This document shows positions 17,192 through 27,210 of a stretch of 64,000 nucleotides of DNA, piece by piece. Origin of the DNA: JAUUZQ01 sp964538375 (lineage in GTDB: Bacteria > Bacteroidota > Bacteroidia > Bacteroidales > GCA-2748055); contig CAZIFQ010000013.1 of NCBI GenBank assembly GCA_964538375.1, forward strand, positions 23,540 to 87,539, in the 5' to 3' direction. Under the pieces are notes generated by a model. The model was not told the DNA's origin. It did no database searches and was given only the letters and a program-made list of their open reading frames with translations. Position 1 is the first letter of the stretch. Each line of letters begins with the position of its first letter. Both the position numbers and the translations under genes were made by a program.

Positions 17192-18559
17192 ATGGGTACT
17201 AAAATAACCAGGGAATATATAGGTGAATTAAGAGGCCTTATAGAAGCCAGAGATGACAAAGCAACTCTCAAGATGATGGAGTTTCTCCATCCTGCAGATA
17301 TTGCTGAACTTTACGACGATCTCAACATTGAAGAGGCCAAGTACCTCTACATGTTACTGGATCCCGAGACTGCCTCTGATGTGCTCGTTGAACTGGAGGA
17401 AGATGACCGGGAAAAATTTCTAAAAGTACTCCCACCTGAAATTATTGCAAGCCAGTTTATCGGGCATATGGAATCTGATGATGCTGCGGATATCATTGGT
17501 GACATGTCAGAAGATGTCAAGCAGGAGGTATTGCTGCACATCGATGACCTTGAGCAGGCAGGAGACATTGTTGACTTGCTGGCATATGATGAGGATACAG
17601 CCGGGGGACTCATGGCTAAGGAGTTAGTAAAGGTGTATGAAAACTGGAGCATCACCACCTGCCTGAATGAGATGCGGAAGCAGGCCGAAGATGTGGATGA
17701 ATTATATTATATCTATGTGGTTAGTGATGATAATATTCTGAAGGGAATATTGTCATTGAAGGCATTGCTCCTGGCAAGTGGAAAAACACTAATAAAGGAC
17801 ATTTATGAAACAGGAGCCCATTCTGTAAGTACCGATACTCCCTCCGAAGAAGTTTCACAAATCATGGGTAAATATGACCTGGTTGTGCTGCCGGTTATTG
17901 ACAGTATTGGGAGATTAATAGGTAGGATTACAATCGATGACGTGGTAGATGTTATTCGTGATGAGGCCGAGAAGGATTACCAAATGGCTTCTGGTATCTT
18001 CGTTGATGTTGAAACCACTGACTCAGCTATACGCATGTCCCGGGCGCGCCTTCCCTGGCTAATCATCGGTTTATTGGGAGGTATACTTGTTGCTGCGCTC
18101 ATTGGGAGATTTGAAGAGGATTTGAGGATTTATCCCGAAATGGCGTTTTTCATTCCCCTGATAGCAGCCATGGCAGGTAATGTTGGAATACAATCATCAG
18201 CAATTATTGTACAGGGATTGGCAAACAACAGTCTAGGACTTGAAAGCACCTTTAGAAAATTAGTAAAGGAATTTATGGTTGCCATCTTTAATGGACTCAT
18301 CCTTGCAGCCCTGTTGTTTGGATATAATATTCTCTTCAGTGATAGCATGGCTCTTACCTATACCGTGAGTATATCATTATTTGTGGTGATTATTTTTGCT
18401 GCACTATTTGGGACAACGATCCCATTGTTTCTAAATAAATTAAAACTTGATCCTGCACTTGCCACAGGACCATTTATCACCACTACAAATGATATCATGG
18501 GTTTGTTGATGTACTTCCTTGTGGGTAGATTGCTTTATGATATTATACCGCTTGTTTGA
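17192..18559 (+). CDS. mgtE: magnesium transporter MgtE
   Basis: 455 residues: the superhelical N domain (about 15-125; LHPADIAELYDDL), a CBS pair (about 130-255; DEDTAGGLMAKELV...), a connecting helix, then five membrane helices (about 280-450). The pore region GNVGIQSSAIIVQGLA and the last helix with TTNDIMGLLMYF are well conserved. Mg2+ enters through the inner membrane and cytosolic Mg2+ closes the gate through the N and CBS domains. The stop codon touches the stop of the convergent permease gene (18560). Confidence 0.96.
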   Translation: MGTKITREYIGELRGLIEARDDKATLKMMEFLHPADIAELYDDLNIEEAKYLYMLLDPETASDVLVELEEDDREKFLKVLPPEIIASQFIGHMESDDAADIIGDMSEDVKQEVLLHIDDLEQAGDIVDLLAYDEDTAGGLMAKELVKVYENWSITTCLNEMRKQAEDVDELYYIYVVSDDNILKGILSLKALLLASGKTLIKDIYETGAHSVSTDTPSEEVSQIMGKYDLVVLPVIDSIGRLIGRITIDDVVDVIRDEAEKDYQMASGIFVDVETTDSAIRMSRARLPWLIIGLLGGILVAALIGRFEEDLRIYPEMAFFIPLIAAMAGNVGIQSSAIIVQGLANNSLGLESTFRKLVKEFMVAIFNGLILAALLFGYNILFSDSMALTYTVSISLFVVIIFAALFGTTIPLFLNKLKLDPALATGPFITTTNDIMGLLMYFLVGRLLYDIIPLV

Positions 18560-19816
18560 TCAGAAGGTAGAGTTCATTGCTGTTACGGGATCCATTCTGG
18601 CGGCCTGCCAGGCCGGGGCAAACCCACTTACAAGTCCAATGATAGAGGATATTGATATCCCCAAAATGATGTTCGATACAGTGAGATACATCTTGAAATC
18701 ACCTGTTAGGTTGATCAGCAATGTACCTGCTGCCACAATCACTAATCCAACAATTCCCCCCGCCAATGAAAGCAATACTGATTCAAATAGAAATTCCAAC
18801 ATTATAAAATAATTTTTCGCTCCAATGGCTTTTTGAATGCCGATGATATGAGTTCTCTCTTTCACTGATACAAACATGATGTTGGCAATTCCAAATCCCC
18901 CCACGAGGATGGAAAATATTCCAATAAAAAATCCTGCCGCATTAATGACCTTAAAAACCTGGTCCAGCTGATTGTTTATCAAACTGGTCTGATTTAATGC
19001 AAAATTATCATCATCTCTTGGTTTAATTCTGCGATGGGATCTCAATAGAAGACGCAATTCGTCTGAAAGCTCTTCCACAGAAACCCCCTGCTTTGCTTTC
19101 ACCCATATCTGAGGATTGTTCCATTCCTTGCGAATATCGACAAAACTTTTCATGAAATTAATGGGGAGAATCACCAATTCATCAAGGTTATTGTTATCGA
19201 AGGTACCTTTCCCCTCTTTCTTGGTTACACCAATAACAGTTACTTTAAAGCCAGCAACAACAATTTCCTTATCAATAGGATCCAGACCTTCAAATAATTC
19301 ATCCGCGAGATCGCATCCAATCACAGCAATATTTCGGCCACCTTCTACTTCAAAAGGCGAGAAATATCTACCCTGCTCTATTTCAAAAGACCTGATATTC
19401 TGGAAACCATCTGATGCTCCATTAATAGTAGTACTTTCAGAGGTGTTATTTTTATACTTAACAGTCCTGTTTGTAAAAGAAACAAAACATGCCTCTTCTG
19501 CCATCAGGGACTTACTTTTTATGAATTCATTCTCTTTCAACGATGGAATTGGACGATTCATATATTTCCACCATGCATACTCTTCCCCTTCTTCAGGTGC
19601 CCAGGGCCATTTCTCCACGTAAACTACATTGTCACCCAAGGCAGAAACACTCTCCCTGATATTTATTTCAAGGGAATCGACAATCGTAAAAACAGAGATA
19701 ATTGCAAATATCCCAATCGTAATTCCCAGCAGAGACAAAGCCGTTCTCAACCGATTTCCTGAGAATGTCTGAAAAGACATTACAAAACTTTCCCAAATTA
19801 ACCTTAAAATAATCAT
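18560..19816 (-). CDS. MacB/FtsX-type ABC transporter permease
   Basis: 418 residues with the MacB layout: helix 1 (about 20-45, RTALSLLGITIGIFAIISVF), a MacB_PCD periplasmic domain (about 46-285) and three C-terminal helices in the FtsX domain (about 290-410, GFGIANIMFVSVKERTHIIGIQKAIGA). No ATPase gene is adjacent, so its partner must be elsewhere. Such permeases drive lipoprotein, peptide or toxin export by mechanotransmission. Which one this is cannot be told. Confidence 0.92.
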   Translation of the reverse strand: MIILRLIWESFVMSFQTFSGNRLRTALSLLGITIGIFAIISVFTIVDSLEINIRESVSALGDNVVYVEKWPWAPEEGEEYAWWKYMNRPIPSLKENEFIKSKSLMAEEACFVSFTNRTVKYKNNTSESTTINGASDGFQNIRSFEIEQGRYFSPFEVEGGRNIAVIGCDLADELFEGLDPIDKEIVVAGFKVTVIGVTKKEGKGTFDNNNLDELVILPINFMKSFVDIRKEWNNPQIWVKAKQGVSVEELSDELRLLLRSHRRIKPRDDDNFALNQTSLINNQLDQVFKVINAAGFFIGIFSILVGGFGIANIMFVSVKERTHIIGIQKAIGAKNYFIMLEFLFESVLLSLAGGIVGLVIVAAGTLLINLTGDFKMYLTVSNIILGISISSIIGLVSGFAPAWQAARMDPVTAMNSTF

Positions 19817-19982
19817 GTCATCTATATAAGAAACTCCATAAACGTTTCGTAATTTTGCACGAACACATTTTTATGCAAGATAAAACTTTAGTATCAACTA
19901 TTAACTATTCTTGGTAAACAAGTACGTTTTATTTACTTTCACCCTTTCATTACATAACAGTGTTTTATAGCAAATATTCTAG

Positions 19983-21506
19983 ATGAGTACTAACAAAAAT
20001 ATCAAATCCGCTTTAGTATCGGTTTTCAATAAAGAAAACCTTGAAAAAATTGTAAAAAAATTAAATGAATTAGGTGTTCATATTTATTCTACAGGCGGCA
20101 CAAAAGACTTCATCGAAAAGCTAAATGTACCGGTATCTACCGTGGAATCCCTTACCTCTTACCCTTCCATTCTTGGGGGGCGCGTTAAAACGCTACATCC
20201 AAAAGTATTCGGAGGAATTCTCTCCAGAAGAGACAATAGTTCAGATGTTGAAGAACTCGTGGAATATGACATTCCCGAAATTGACCTGGTAATTGTTGAC
20301 TTATATCCCTTTGAAGAAACTCTTGCTTCGGGTGCATCGGAAGCTGAAATTATTGAAAAGATTGATATTGGCGGTATCTCTCTCATACGAGCTGCTGCAA
20401 AAAATTTCAAGGATGTACTGGTTGTATCCTCAAGAAATCAATACGGCGACCTGTTGAACTTACTGGAAGAAAAGGGCGGAGAAACTACCATTGAAGATCG
20501 TAAAATCTTCGCCGGGGAAGCCTTCAATATTTCATCCCATTATGATTCTGCCATCTTCAACTACTTTGATGGAGGAGAAGGGAAAGCCCTTAAAATTAGC
20601 ATCACAACTGAAAGGACGCTTCGCTATGGAGAGAATCCTCATCAGCAAGGCAAATATTTTGGGAATTTTGAAGAGATGTTTGAGCAGCTTCACGGAAGAG
20701 AGATTTCGTATAATAATTTACTTGATATTGATGCGGCGGTGGGATTAATTAATGACTTTGAAGACACCACTTTTGCTATTCTGAAACACAACAATGCTTG
20801 TGGTATTGCAAGCCGTAACAACCTTACCGAGGCATGGAAAGATGCACTGGCCGGAGATCCAATTTCGGCCTTTGGGGGAATTCTTGTTAGCAACAAGCTT
20901 ATCGATGCTGATACTGCCAGGGAAATGTCAAAGATATTTTTTGAAGTATCCATTGCCCCTGGATATGACGCAGAAGCGCTTGAAATACTAAAGGTGAAAA
21001 AGAACAGGATAATCCTGGTAATGAAAGAGATGAAGCTACAGGATAAAACATACCGTACCGTGCTTAACGGGGCAATTGTTCAGGACAGGGATGTGAAGGT
21101 TGAGACTGCCGATGATCTGAAAGTAGTCACAGATAGCAAACCCCGCGATGACCAGGTTGCCGATCTGCTATTTGCCAATAAACTGGTTAAACATACAAAG
21201 TCGAATGCAATCATCCTGGCTAAAAACCAGCAATTACTTGCTTCCGGTGTCGGACAAACATCCAGGGTTGACGCACTCATGCAGGCCATTGATAAAGCAA
21301 GACATTTTAAATTTGATCTACAGGATGCGGTGATGGCTTCAGATGCATTTTTTCCATTCCCAGATAGTGTAGAGATCGCTGATAAGGCAGGTGTGACAGC
21401 AGTAGTTCAGCCGGGTGGATCCATTAAGGATCAGGATTCGATCGATTATTGCAACGCACACAATATGAGTATGGTAACAACAGGATTCAGACATTTTAAA
21501 CATTAA
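19983..21506 (+). CDS. purH: bifunctional AICAR transformylase / IMP cyclohydrolase
   Basis: 507 residues catalysing the last two steps of IMP synthesis. The N-terminal MGS-like cyclohydrolase domain (about 6-190) has IYSTGGTKDFIE and GGRVKTLHPKVFGGIL; the transformylase domain (about 195-507) has RYGENPHQQGKYFG, LKHNNACGIA and the C-terminal PGGSIKDQDSIDYCN. A TAATTTTG -7 box lies at 19850-19857. It is followed after 14 bp by mreB and appears to head the cell-shape operon. Confidence 0.97.
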   Translation: MSTNKNIKSALVSVFNKENLEKIVKKLNELGVHIYSTGGTKDFIEKLNVPVSTVESLTSYPSILGGRVKTLHPKVFGGILSRRDNSSDVEELVEYDIPEIDLVIVDLYPFEETLASGASEAEIIEKIDIGGISLIRAAAKNFKDVLVVSSRNQYGDLLNLLEEKGGETTIEDRKIFAGEAFNISSHYDSAIFNYFDGGEGKALKISITTERTLRYGENPHQQGKYFGNFEEMFEQLHGREISYNNLLDIDAAVGLINDFEDTTFAILKHNNACGIASRNNLTEAWKDALAGDPISAFGGILVSNKLIDADTAREMSKIFFEVSIAPGYDAEALEILKVKKNRIILVMKEMKLQDKTYRTVLNGAIVQDRDVKVETADDLKVVTDSKPRDDQVADLLFANKLVKHTKSNAIILAKNQQLLASGVGQTSRVDALMQAIDKARHFKFDLQDAVMASDAFFPFPDSVEIADKAGVTAVVQPGGSIKDQDSIDYCNAHNMSMVTTGFRHFKH

Positions 21507-21520
21507 TAAAGATATAAGAG

Positions 21521-22540
21521 ATGGGGATTTTTTCGTTTCAGCAGGAACTGGCAATAGATCTGGGTACAGCTAACACCATTATCATTCATAATGATAAGGT
21601 GGTGGTGAATGAACCCTCTATCGTTGCCATAGACACGCACTCAGGTAAACTGATTGCTATTGGGGAGAGAGCACGACAGATGCATGGGAAAACACATGAG
21701 AATATCAAAACAATCAGGCCCCTCAGAGATGGTGTAATTGCAGATTTTCATGCAGCAGAGCAGATGATCCGCGGGATGATTAAAATGATAAATACAAAGA
21801 AGAGACTCTTCACACCTTCATTAAAGATGGTTGTTTGTATACCTTCAGGAAGTACTGAAGTTGAGATCAGGGCTGTACGTGACTCATCTGAACATGCTGG
21901 TGGACGGAATGTAAATATGATTTATGAGCCAATGGCTGCCGCCATAGGAATCGGTTTGGATGTTGAAGCACCGGTAGGATGCATGGTTGTAGATATTGGA
22001 GGTGGTACAACCGAGATTGCTGTTATAGCACTGGGTGGTATCGTTTGTAATCAATCTATCAGAATTGCAGGTGATGGTTTTACAGCTGATATTCAAACGT
22101 ATATGAGGCATCAACACAATATAAAGATTGGAGAAAGAACCGCTGAGGACATTAAAATCCAGGTTGGATCTTCACTTCCTGAACTTGAGGATCCACCGCA
22201 GGATTTTTATGTAAGGGGGCCAAACCTCATGACGGCAATGCCTATTGAAATTCCTATTTCATACCAGGAAATTTCTCATTGCCTGGATAAATCAATATCA
22301 AAAATCGAAACGGCAATCCTCTCAGTTCTGGAACAAACACCACCTGAACTGTATGCTGATATTGTTGAAAAAGGCATCTACCTTGCTGGTGGCGGTGCTT
22401 TAATGCGCGGATTGGATAAAAGATTAAGCGAAAAAATATCAATACCATTTCATATTGCAGAAGATCCGCTTCAGGCTGTAGCCAGGGGTACCGGGATTGC
22501 ACTAAAGAACGTTGATAAATTTCCGTTCATGATGAAATAG
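21521..22540 (+). CDS. mreB: rod shape-determining protein MreB
   Basis: 339-residue bacterial actin. Phosphate loop 1 is LAIDLGTANTIIIH (about 10-23), phosphate 2 VVDIGGGTTEIAVIAL (about 157-172) and the adenosine loop GIYLAGGGALMRGLD (about 284-298). MreB filaments under the inner membrane position the elongation machinery. Tight spacing from purH (14 bp) and to mreC (7 bp) indicates one transcript. Confidence 0.97.
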   Translation: MGIFSFQQELAIDLGTANTIIIHNDKVVVNEPSIVAIDTHSGKLIAIGERARQMHGKTHENIKTIRPLRDGVIADFHAAEQMIRGMIKMINTKKRLFTPSLKMVVCIPSGSTEVEIRAVRDSSEHAGGRNVNMIYEPMAAAIGIGLDVEAPVGCMVVDIGGGTTEIAVIALGGIVCNQSIRIAGDGFTADIQTYMRHQHNIKIGERTAEDIKIQVGSSLPELEDPPQDFYVRGPNLMTAMPIEIPISYQEISHCLDKSISKIETAILSVLEQTPPELYADIVEKGIYLAGGGALMRGLDKRLSEKISIPFHIAEDPLQAVARGTGIALKNVDKFPFMMK

Positions 22541-22547
22541 CTGAACC

Positions 22548-23360
22548 ATGAGAAGTCTGCTCAGACTACTGAAAAAGTATAGTTATATTCTGGTCTTTCT
22601 TCTATTGGAAGTCATAGCAATTCTATTGCTGAGCAATCATAACCATTACCAGCATTCAAGAATTCTCAATACCAACAGGGAAATAACCGGATGGATATTT
22701 GATAAAGTGGACGGTGCCAGGGAATATCTTTCATTGAAGGAAACAAATGAAATCCTTGTACAGGAAAATGCCACACTGCGTAACAAGCTCGCTTCACCTG
22801 GCCCCTCGATAGCTAAGCTTTCACCGGAAGAAATTCAGCGATTAAACTACTATTCCCCGGCAAGAATTGTTCATAGCTCAGTTTATAAGCAGCTTAATTA
22901 TCTAACCATCAATAAAGGACGAAAACAAGGGGTTACAAGAGATATGGCTGTTATTAGTGAACAGGGAATTGTGGGAATCGTGCTGGAATCGTCTCCAAAC
23001 TTCTCAACAATATTACCTATCATCAACCCTGATTTCCGGCTCAGTGCGAAATTGCAAAAGAATAATTTTGCCGGGATATTACAATGGGACGGGAATTCTC
23101 CAAATCAAGCCATACTTAATGAAATACCATATCATGTTGACGTCCAGATTGGCGACTCAATAGTGACCAGTGGATTTTCAGCAATATTCCCGGAAGGGCT
23201 CCATGTTGGAACCATCTCAGATTTCTCATTACAAGAGGGAAACTTTTTTGAAATACGTGTTCTGTTGGGAACAGACTTTAGCACACTCTTTTATGTAAAT
23301 GTAATTAAGAATTTCTTGCAGGAAGAGCAACGAGAACTTGAAGAAAAAACAAACGAATGA
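22548..23360 (+). CDS. mreC: rod shape-determining protein MreC
   Basis: 270 residues: one N-terminal membrane helix (about 13-30), a coiled coil (about 55-80) and the periplasmic double beta-barrel (about 95-260), with the family segments ARIVHSSVYKQLNYLTINKG and GDSIVTSGFSAIFPEGLHVG. It links MreB to PBP2 and RodA in the periplasm. It overlaps mreD by 4 bp. Confidence 0.94.
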   Translation: MRSLLRLLKKYSYILVFLLLEVIAILLLSNHNHYQHSRILNTNREITGWIFDKVDGAREYLSLKETNEILVQENATLRNKLASPGPSIAKLSPEEIQRLNYYSPARIVHSSVYKQLNYLTINKGRKQGVTRDMAVISEQGIVGIVLESSPNFSTILPIINPDFRLSAKLQKNNFAGILQWDGNSPNQAILNEIPYHVDVQIGDSIVTSGFSAIFPEGLHVGTISDFSLQEGNFFEIRVLLGTDFSTLFYVNVIKNFLQEEQRELEEKTNE

Positions 23361-23863
23361 TTAGGATAGTAGGAAGAAATATAATCAGATTCCTTGTAGT
23401 GATCCTTTTCCAGGTATTGGTACTTGATAACATTCAAATGGGTGGATATCTAAATCCGTATTTCTATGTGTTGTTCATTATCCTGATGCCTTTTGAAACA
23501 CCTCGTTGGTTTATGCTGATCACTGCTTTTATACTTGGATTAAGCGTCGACCTATTTACGAATACGCTGGGTATGCACGCAGCCGCAACTGTATTTATGG
23601 CCTTGTTACGACCCTGGATTCTTAATATTTTTGCACCAAGGGACGGTTATGAACCTGACACTTTTCCAAGAATTTTCTTTTATGGTTTCAACTGGTTCTT
23701 AAGGTATTCTTTGGTGATGGTATTCTTTCATCACCTGGCTCTGTTCTATATTGAAGTCTTTCACTTTCAAGATTTTTTAAGTACCTTTCTGCGGGTGATT
23801 TTGAGCACATTAGTAACCACCTCAACGATTATTCTTAGTCAATATTTTATCTTCAGGAAATAG
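23357..23863 (+). CDS. mreD: rod shape-determining protein MreD
   Basis: 168 residues, almost all in four or five membrane helices. Sequence is weakly conserved as usual for MreD, but the segment LGLSVDLFTNTLGMHAAATVFMALLRPW matches the family (D-L...L-G-H at about 60-80), and the position between mreC and the PBP2 gene is decisive. The ATGA overlap with mreC couples their translation. Confidence 0.9.
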   Translation: MIRIVGRNIIRFLVVILFQVLVLDNIQMGGYLNPYFYVLFIILMPFETPRWFMLITAFILGLSVDLFTNTLGMHAAATVFMALLRPWILNIFAPRDGYEPDTFPRIFFYGFNWFLRYSLVMVFFHHLALFYIEVFHFQDFLSTFLRVILSTLVTTSTIILSQYFIFRK

Positions 23864-23869
23864 ATAGAG

Positions 23870-25696
23870 ATGAAGCAGTACGATGACCGGAGGTATGTTT
23901 TTATTACTGTGATCATCCTGGTGGGATTGGTGTTTATAATCAGACTTTTCTCTCTCCAGGTGGTTAACAAGTCGTATAAAATTTCTGCGGAAAACAACTC
24001 CCAAAGCCATGTCGTTATTTATCCTGCCAGGGGCTTGATCTATGACAGAAATGGTGATCTGCTGGTTTCCAACCAGGCAGCATATGATATAATGGTTATC
24101 CCAAATTCTATCTCAGAATTCGATACAACTGATTTTTGTAATATCCTAAACATCACAAAGGAAAGTTTAATTAACCGGCTTAACAGGGCAAAGGATTATT
24201 CATACAGGATAGGTTCCTTCTTCATGAAACAGGTTAACTATGAAGATGCTGCTGTTCTGCAAGAAAAGATGTATCAATATCCCGGCTTTTATCTGCAATC
24301 AAGAACGCTAAGAACTTACACTAAGCCCATTGCTTCTCATATTCTTGGCTACATTGGGGAGGTTAACAAACGAGACCTGGAATCGTCAGATTATTATAAT
24401 ATGGGGGACTACCACGGCATCATAGGCATTGAAAAATCTTATGAAGAGGTGCTTCGTGGTCAGAAAGGACTGAAGATTTTTCTGAAAGATGTACACAACA
24501 AAATTATTGGCTCATACGAAGATGGGAAATATGACATTCCTGTCAAGGTTGGAAAAAACATGATGATTGCCCTTGATTCTGATCTCCAGGAATATGGAGA
24601 AAAACTTATGCAAAACTATGTCGGCAGTGTAGTCGCCATTGAACCGAAAACAGGAGAGATTCTTTCGATGATTAGTTCTCCTACAGTAGATCCGAATACG
24701 CTTGTTGGAAGAAACCTTGGAGAAAGTATCAGCAGGTTATCTGCCGACACACTGAATCCCCTCTTCAACAGGGCCCTGATGGCACAATACCCTCCCGGAT
24801 CAACCTTTAAAACAGTCAATGGACTTATTGGATTGCAGGAAAAAGTGATCAAACCATCCACCCAATTTGATTGTTATCATGGATATGATTATCGGGGAAC
24901 TCATGTGGGCTGTCACTATCATGATTCGCCATTAAATCTTATTGAAGCTGTTCAGCAATCCTGCAACTCATACTTCTGCAACGTATTCAGAAGAATTATG
25001 GAAAATCCGGCTTATGAAAACACTGAAGCTGCTTTTGAAAAGTGGAGGGCTCATGTAACTTCATTTGGATTTGGAAATAAGCTGGGATCTGATTTTCCCA
25101 ACGAACTAAATGGCAATATTCCTACAGCTGCCTATTATGATAAATACTATACCAGTGGACATTGGAATTTTTTAACAATCATCTCACTAGCCATTGGACA
25201 GGGCGAATTATTGATCACTCCAATTCAAATGGCCAATATGACTGCCGCCATTGCAAACAAAGGATACTACTTCACCCCCCACCTTGCAAAGAGTATTGAA
25301 GGAGTGGATATGATTGATGCTAAATTTACAACTCCAAATTTCACCACAATAGATTCATCCTGTTTTAGTCCGATTATCAATGGGATGGAATTGGCGGTGA
25401 ATGGTTCAAAAGGATCAACTGCACGAATAGCCAGGATGAGTGATATTGTCATATGTGGCAAAACAGGAACAGCAGAAAATCCCCACGGGGCTGATCACTC
25501 AATCTTTTTAGCATTTGCTCCCAAAGATGACCCGCAAATTGCGATTGCTGCCTATGTAGAAAATGAAGGATTCGGTTCCACGTGGGCGGCACCGATTGCA
25601 TCCCTGATGATCGAACAATATTTGAAAGGAGAAGTAAAAAGGATATGGCTTGAACAGCATGTCATGAAAGGAAATACGAAAAAGGAAGATGGTTAG
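23870..25696 (+). CDS. mrdA: penicillin-binding protein 2
   Basis: 608 residues: N-terminal membrane anchor (about 11-30), pedestal/dimerisation domain (about 45-205; YPARGLIYDRNGDLLVSN) and transpeptidase domain (about 240-590). Catalytic motifs are STFK (Ser near residue 310), SCN (about 365) and KTGT (about 530). It cross-links new peptidoglycan during elongation together with RodA. It overlaps rodA by 8 bp. Confidence 0.96.
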   Translation: MKQYDDRRYVFITVIILVGLVFIIRLFSLQVVNKSYKISAENNSQSHVVIYPARGLIYDRNGDLLVSNQAAYDIMVIPNSISEFDTTDFCNILNITKESLINRLNRAKDYSYRIGSFFMKQVNYEDAAVLQEKMYQYPGFYLQSRTLRTYTKPIASHILGYIGEVNKRDLESSDYYNMGDYHGIIGIEKSYEEVLRGQKGLKIFLKDVHNKIIGSYEDGKYDIPVKVGKNMMIALDSDLQEYGEKLMQNYVGSVVAIEPKTGEILSMISSPTVDPNTLVGRNLGESISRLSADTLNPLFNRALMAQYPPGSTFKTVNGLIGLQEKVIKPSTQFDCYHGYDYRGTHVGCHYHDSPLNLIEAVQQSCNSYFCNVFRRIMENPAYENTEAAFEKWRAHVTSFGFGNKLGSDFPNELNGNIPTAAYYDKYYTSGHWNFLTIISLAIGQGELLITPIQMANMTAAIANKGYYFTPHLAKSIEGVDMIDAKFTTPNFTTIDSSCFSPIINGMELAVNGSKGSTARIARMSDIVICGKTGTAENPHGADHSIFLAFAPKDDPQIAIAAYVENEGFGSTWAAPIASLMIEQYLKGEVKRIWLEQHVMKGNTKKEDG

Positions 25697-27113
25697 ACGA
25701 AATAACATATATGGCGATATTGACTGGTTGACTATCCTACTGTGGGTATTGCTTGTTGTTTTTGGATGGATGAATATCTACTCTGCAAATTTTGTGAACG
25801 CGGATGGAACAATATTCGACCTCTCAGAAAGATATGGTAAACAACTTTTATTCATTGGCGTTTCAATTATTCTGATAGTACTGATATTTATCCTCGATTC
25901 AAAATTCTTTGCATTTTTTGCCTATCCCCTCTATGGCATCATTATCCTCTCCCTAATATTGGTTATATTGATCGGGAAAGAGATTAATGGTGCCAAAAGC
26001 TGGCTTGCTTTTGGAGGTTTTTTGTTTCAACCCTCAGAATATGCCAAACCACTAACTGCATTAGCGCTGGCCCGTCTACTCACTTCACATGGCTTTCAAT
26101 TCAAGGGATTTAAATCATACGTACTAACAGGTATCATAATTTTTTTACCGGCTCTTCTGATCATGCTTCAACCGGATATGGGATCAACCCTGGTATATTT
26201 TGCCTTTTTATTTGTCTTATACAGAGAAGGATTTTCACAAAATATTATGATCCTTGGAGCATCACTTATTATATTATTTGTCACCACTCTTCTCGTTGAT
26301 AAGGTTATAATTCTTGCTGCTCTACTGTTCATTGCTCTTTTAATGTATAGATTTACCTGCAGATCAAATAAAAAGATGCTCTTGTTTTTCGTCTTCGGAG
26401 CTGGCATATTTGGTATTTTATTGGGCATCAATTACCTGGTAAAAACAGAGCATACACTGTTTAATATATCTCTGCTTACTTTCATTGTCATTACCTTAAC
26501 AGGTTTGATTCTAGCTGTCAGGGCCAGGAAAGCCGGCTATTATAAGATTCTTGCCGGGATGATTATTGCTGTTGTTTTCACGGTATTTGTGGATTACGCC
26601 ATGAACAATATTCTCAAAGAACATCAGCAACAGAGAATCTATGTTACACTCGGCATGAAGGATGACCCCCAGGGTGTTGGATACAATGTTAACCAATCTA
26701 AAATAGCCATTGGATCCGGAGGATTTTCAGGGAAAGGGTACCTGCAGGGAACGCAAACGAAACTTCACTTTGTTCCAGAACAAAGTACAGATTTTATTTT
26801 TTGCACTGTTGGCGAAGAGTGGGGATTTATTGGAACAACACTGGTGATTATTCTGTACATCGGACTGATCATAAGGTTGGTTCTCCTTGCCGAAAGACAG
26901 CGATCGCGATTCAGCAGAATATATGCTTATGGACTTATTTCTGTCATGTCAACCCATTTTGTAGTGAACATAGGAATGACCATTGGATTGTTTCCCGTAA
27001 TTGGAATTCCCTTGCCATTTTTCAGCTATGGAGGATCGTCTCTGATCGCTTTTACAAGCTTCTTATTTATATTCCTGAAACTTGATTCTAACAGGATGGA
27101 ATTGCTGAGGTAA
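25689..27113 (+). CDS. rodA: RodA peptidoglycan glycosyltransferase (SEDS)
   Basis: 474 residues, about ten to twelve membrane helices. SEDS hallmarks: INGAKSWLAFGGFLFQPSEYAKP (about 98-120), LQPDMGSTLVYFAFL, the catalytic-loop aspartate region and C-terminal GIPLPFFSYGGSSLIAFTSFLFI. It is longer than the E. coli enzyme because of extra hydrophobic segments in the middle (about 190-310), as in other Bacteroidota. It polymerises glycan strands from lipid II with PBP2. It is the last gene of the shape operon. Confidence 0.95.
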   Translation: MVRRNNIYGDIDWLTILLWVLLVVFGWMNIYSANFVNADGTIFDLSERYGKQLLFIGVSIILIVLIFILDSKFFAFFAYPLYGIIILSLILVILIGKEINGAKSWLAFGGFLFQPSEYAKPLTALALARLLTSHGFQFKGFKSYVLTGIIIFLPALLIMLQPDMGSTLVYFAFLFVLYREGFSQNIMILGASLIILFVTTLLVDKVIILAALLFIALLMYRFTCRSNKKMLLFFVFGAGIFGILLGINYLVKTEHTLFNISLLTFIVITLTGLILAVRARKAGYYKILAGMIIAVVFTVFVDYAMNNILKEHQQQRIYVTLGMKDDPQGVGYNVNQSKIAIGSGGFSGKGYLQGTQTKLHFVPEQSTDFIFCTVGEEWGFIGTTLVIILYIGLIIRLVLLAERQRSRFSRIYAYGLISVMSTHFVVNIGMTIGLFPVIGIPLPFFSYGGSSLIAFTSFLFIFLKLDSNRMELLR

Positions 27114-27145
27114 GAAAAAACTGGAATTTCTCCTTGTATTTTCGT

Positions 27146-27166
27146 AACTTGCACTTCGCACTTCTT
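27146..27166. repeat. short heptamer array before the radical SAM gene
   Basis: Three 7-bp units, AACTTGC, ACTTCGC and ACTTCTT, within the 97-bp gap between rodA and the KamA-family gene. Confidence 0.35.
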
Positions 27167-27210
27167 CTTAAGAAAATCGTTGAAGATCGAAACACTTGAA
27201 TTGTTATTCC

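Noticed and set aside
18560..19816. Assignment of the FtsX-type permease as MacB itself
   Set aside because: No MacB ATPase domain or partner gene and no macA nearby; only the general permease class is supported.
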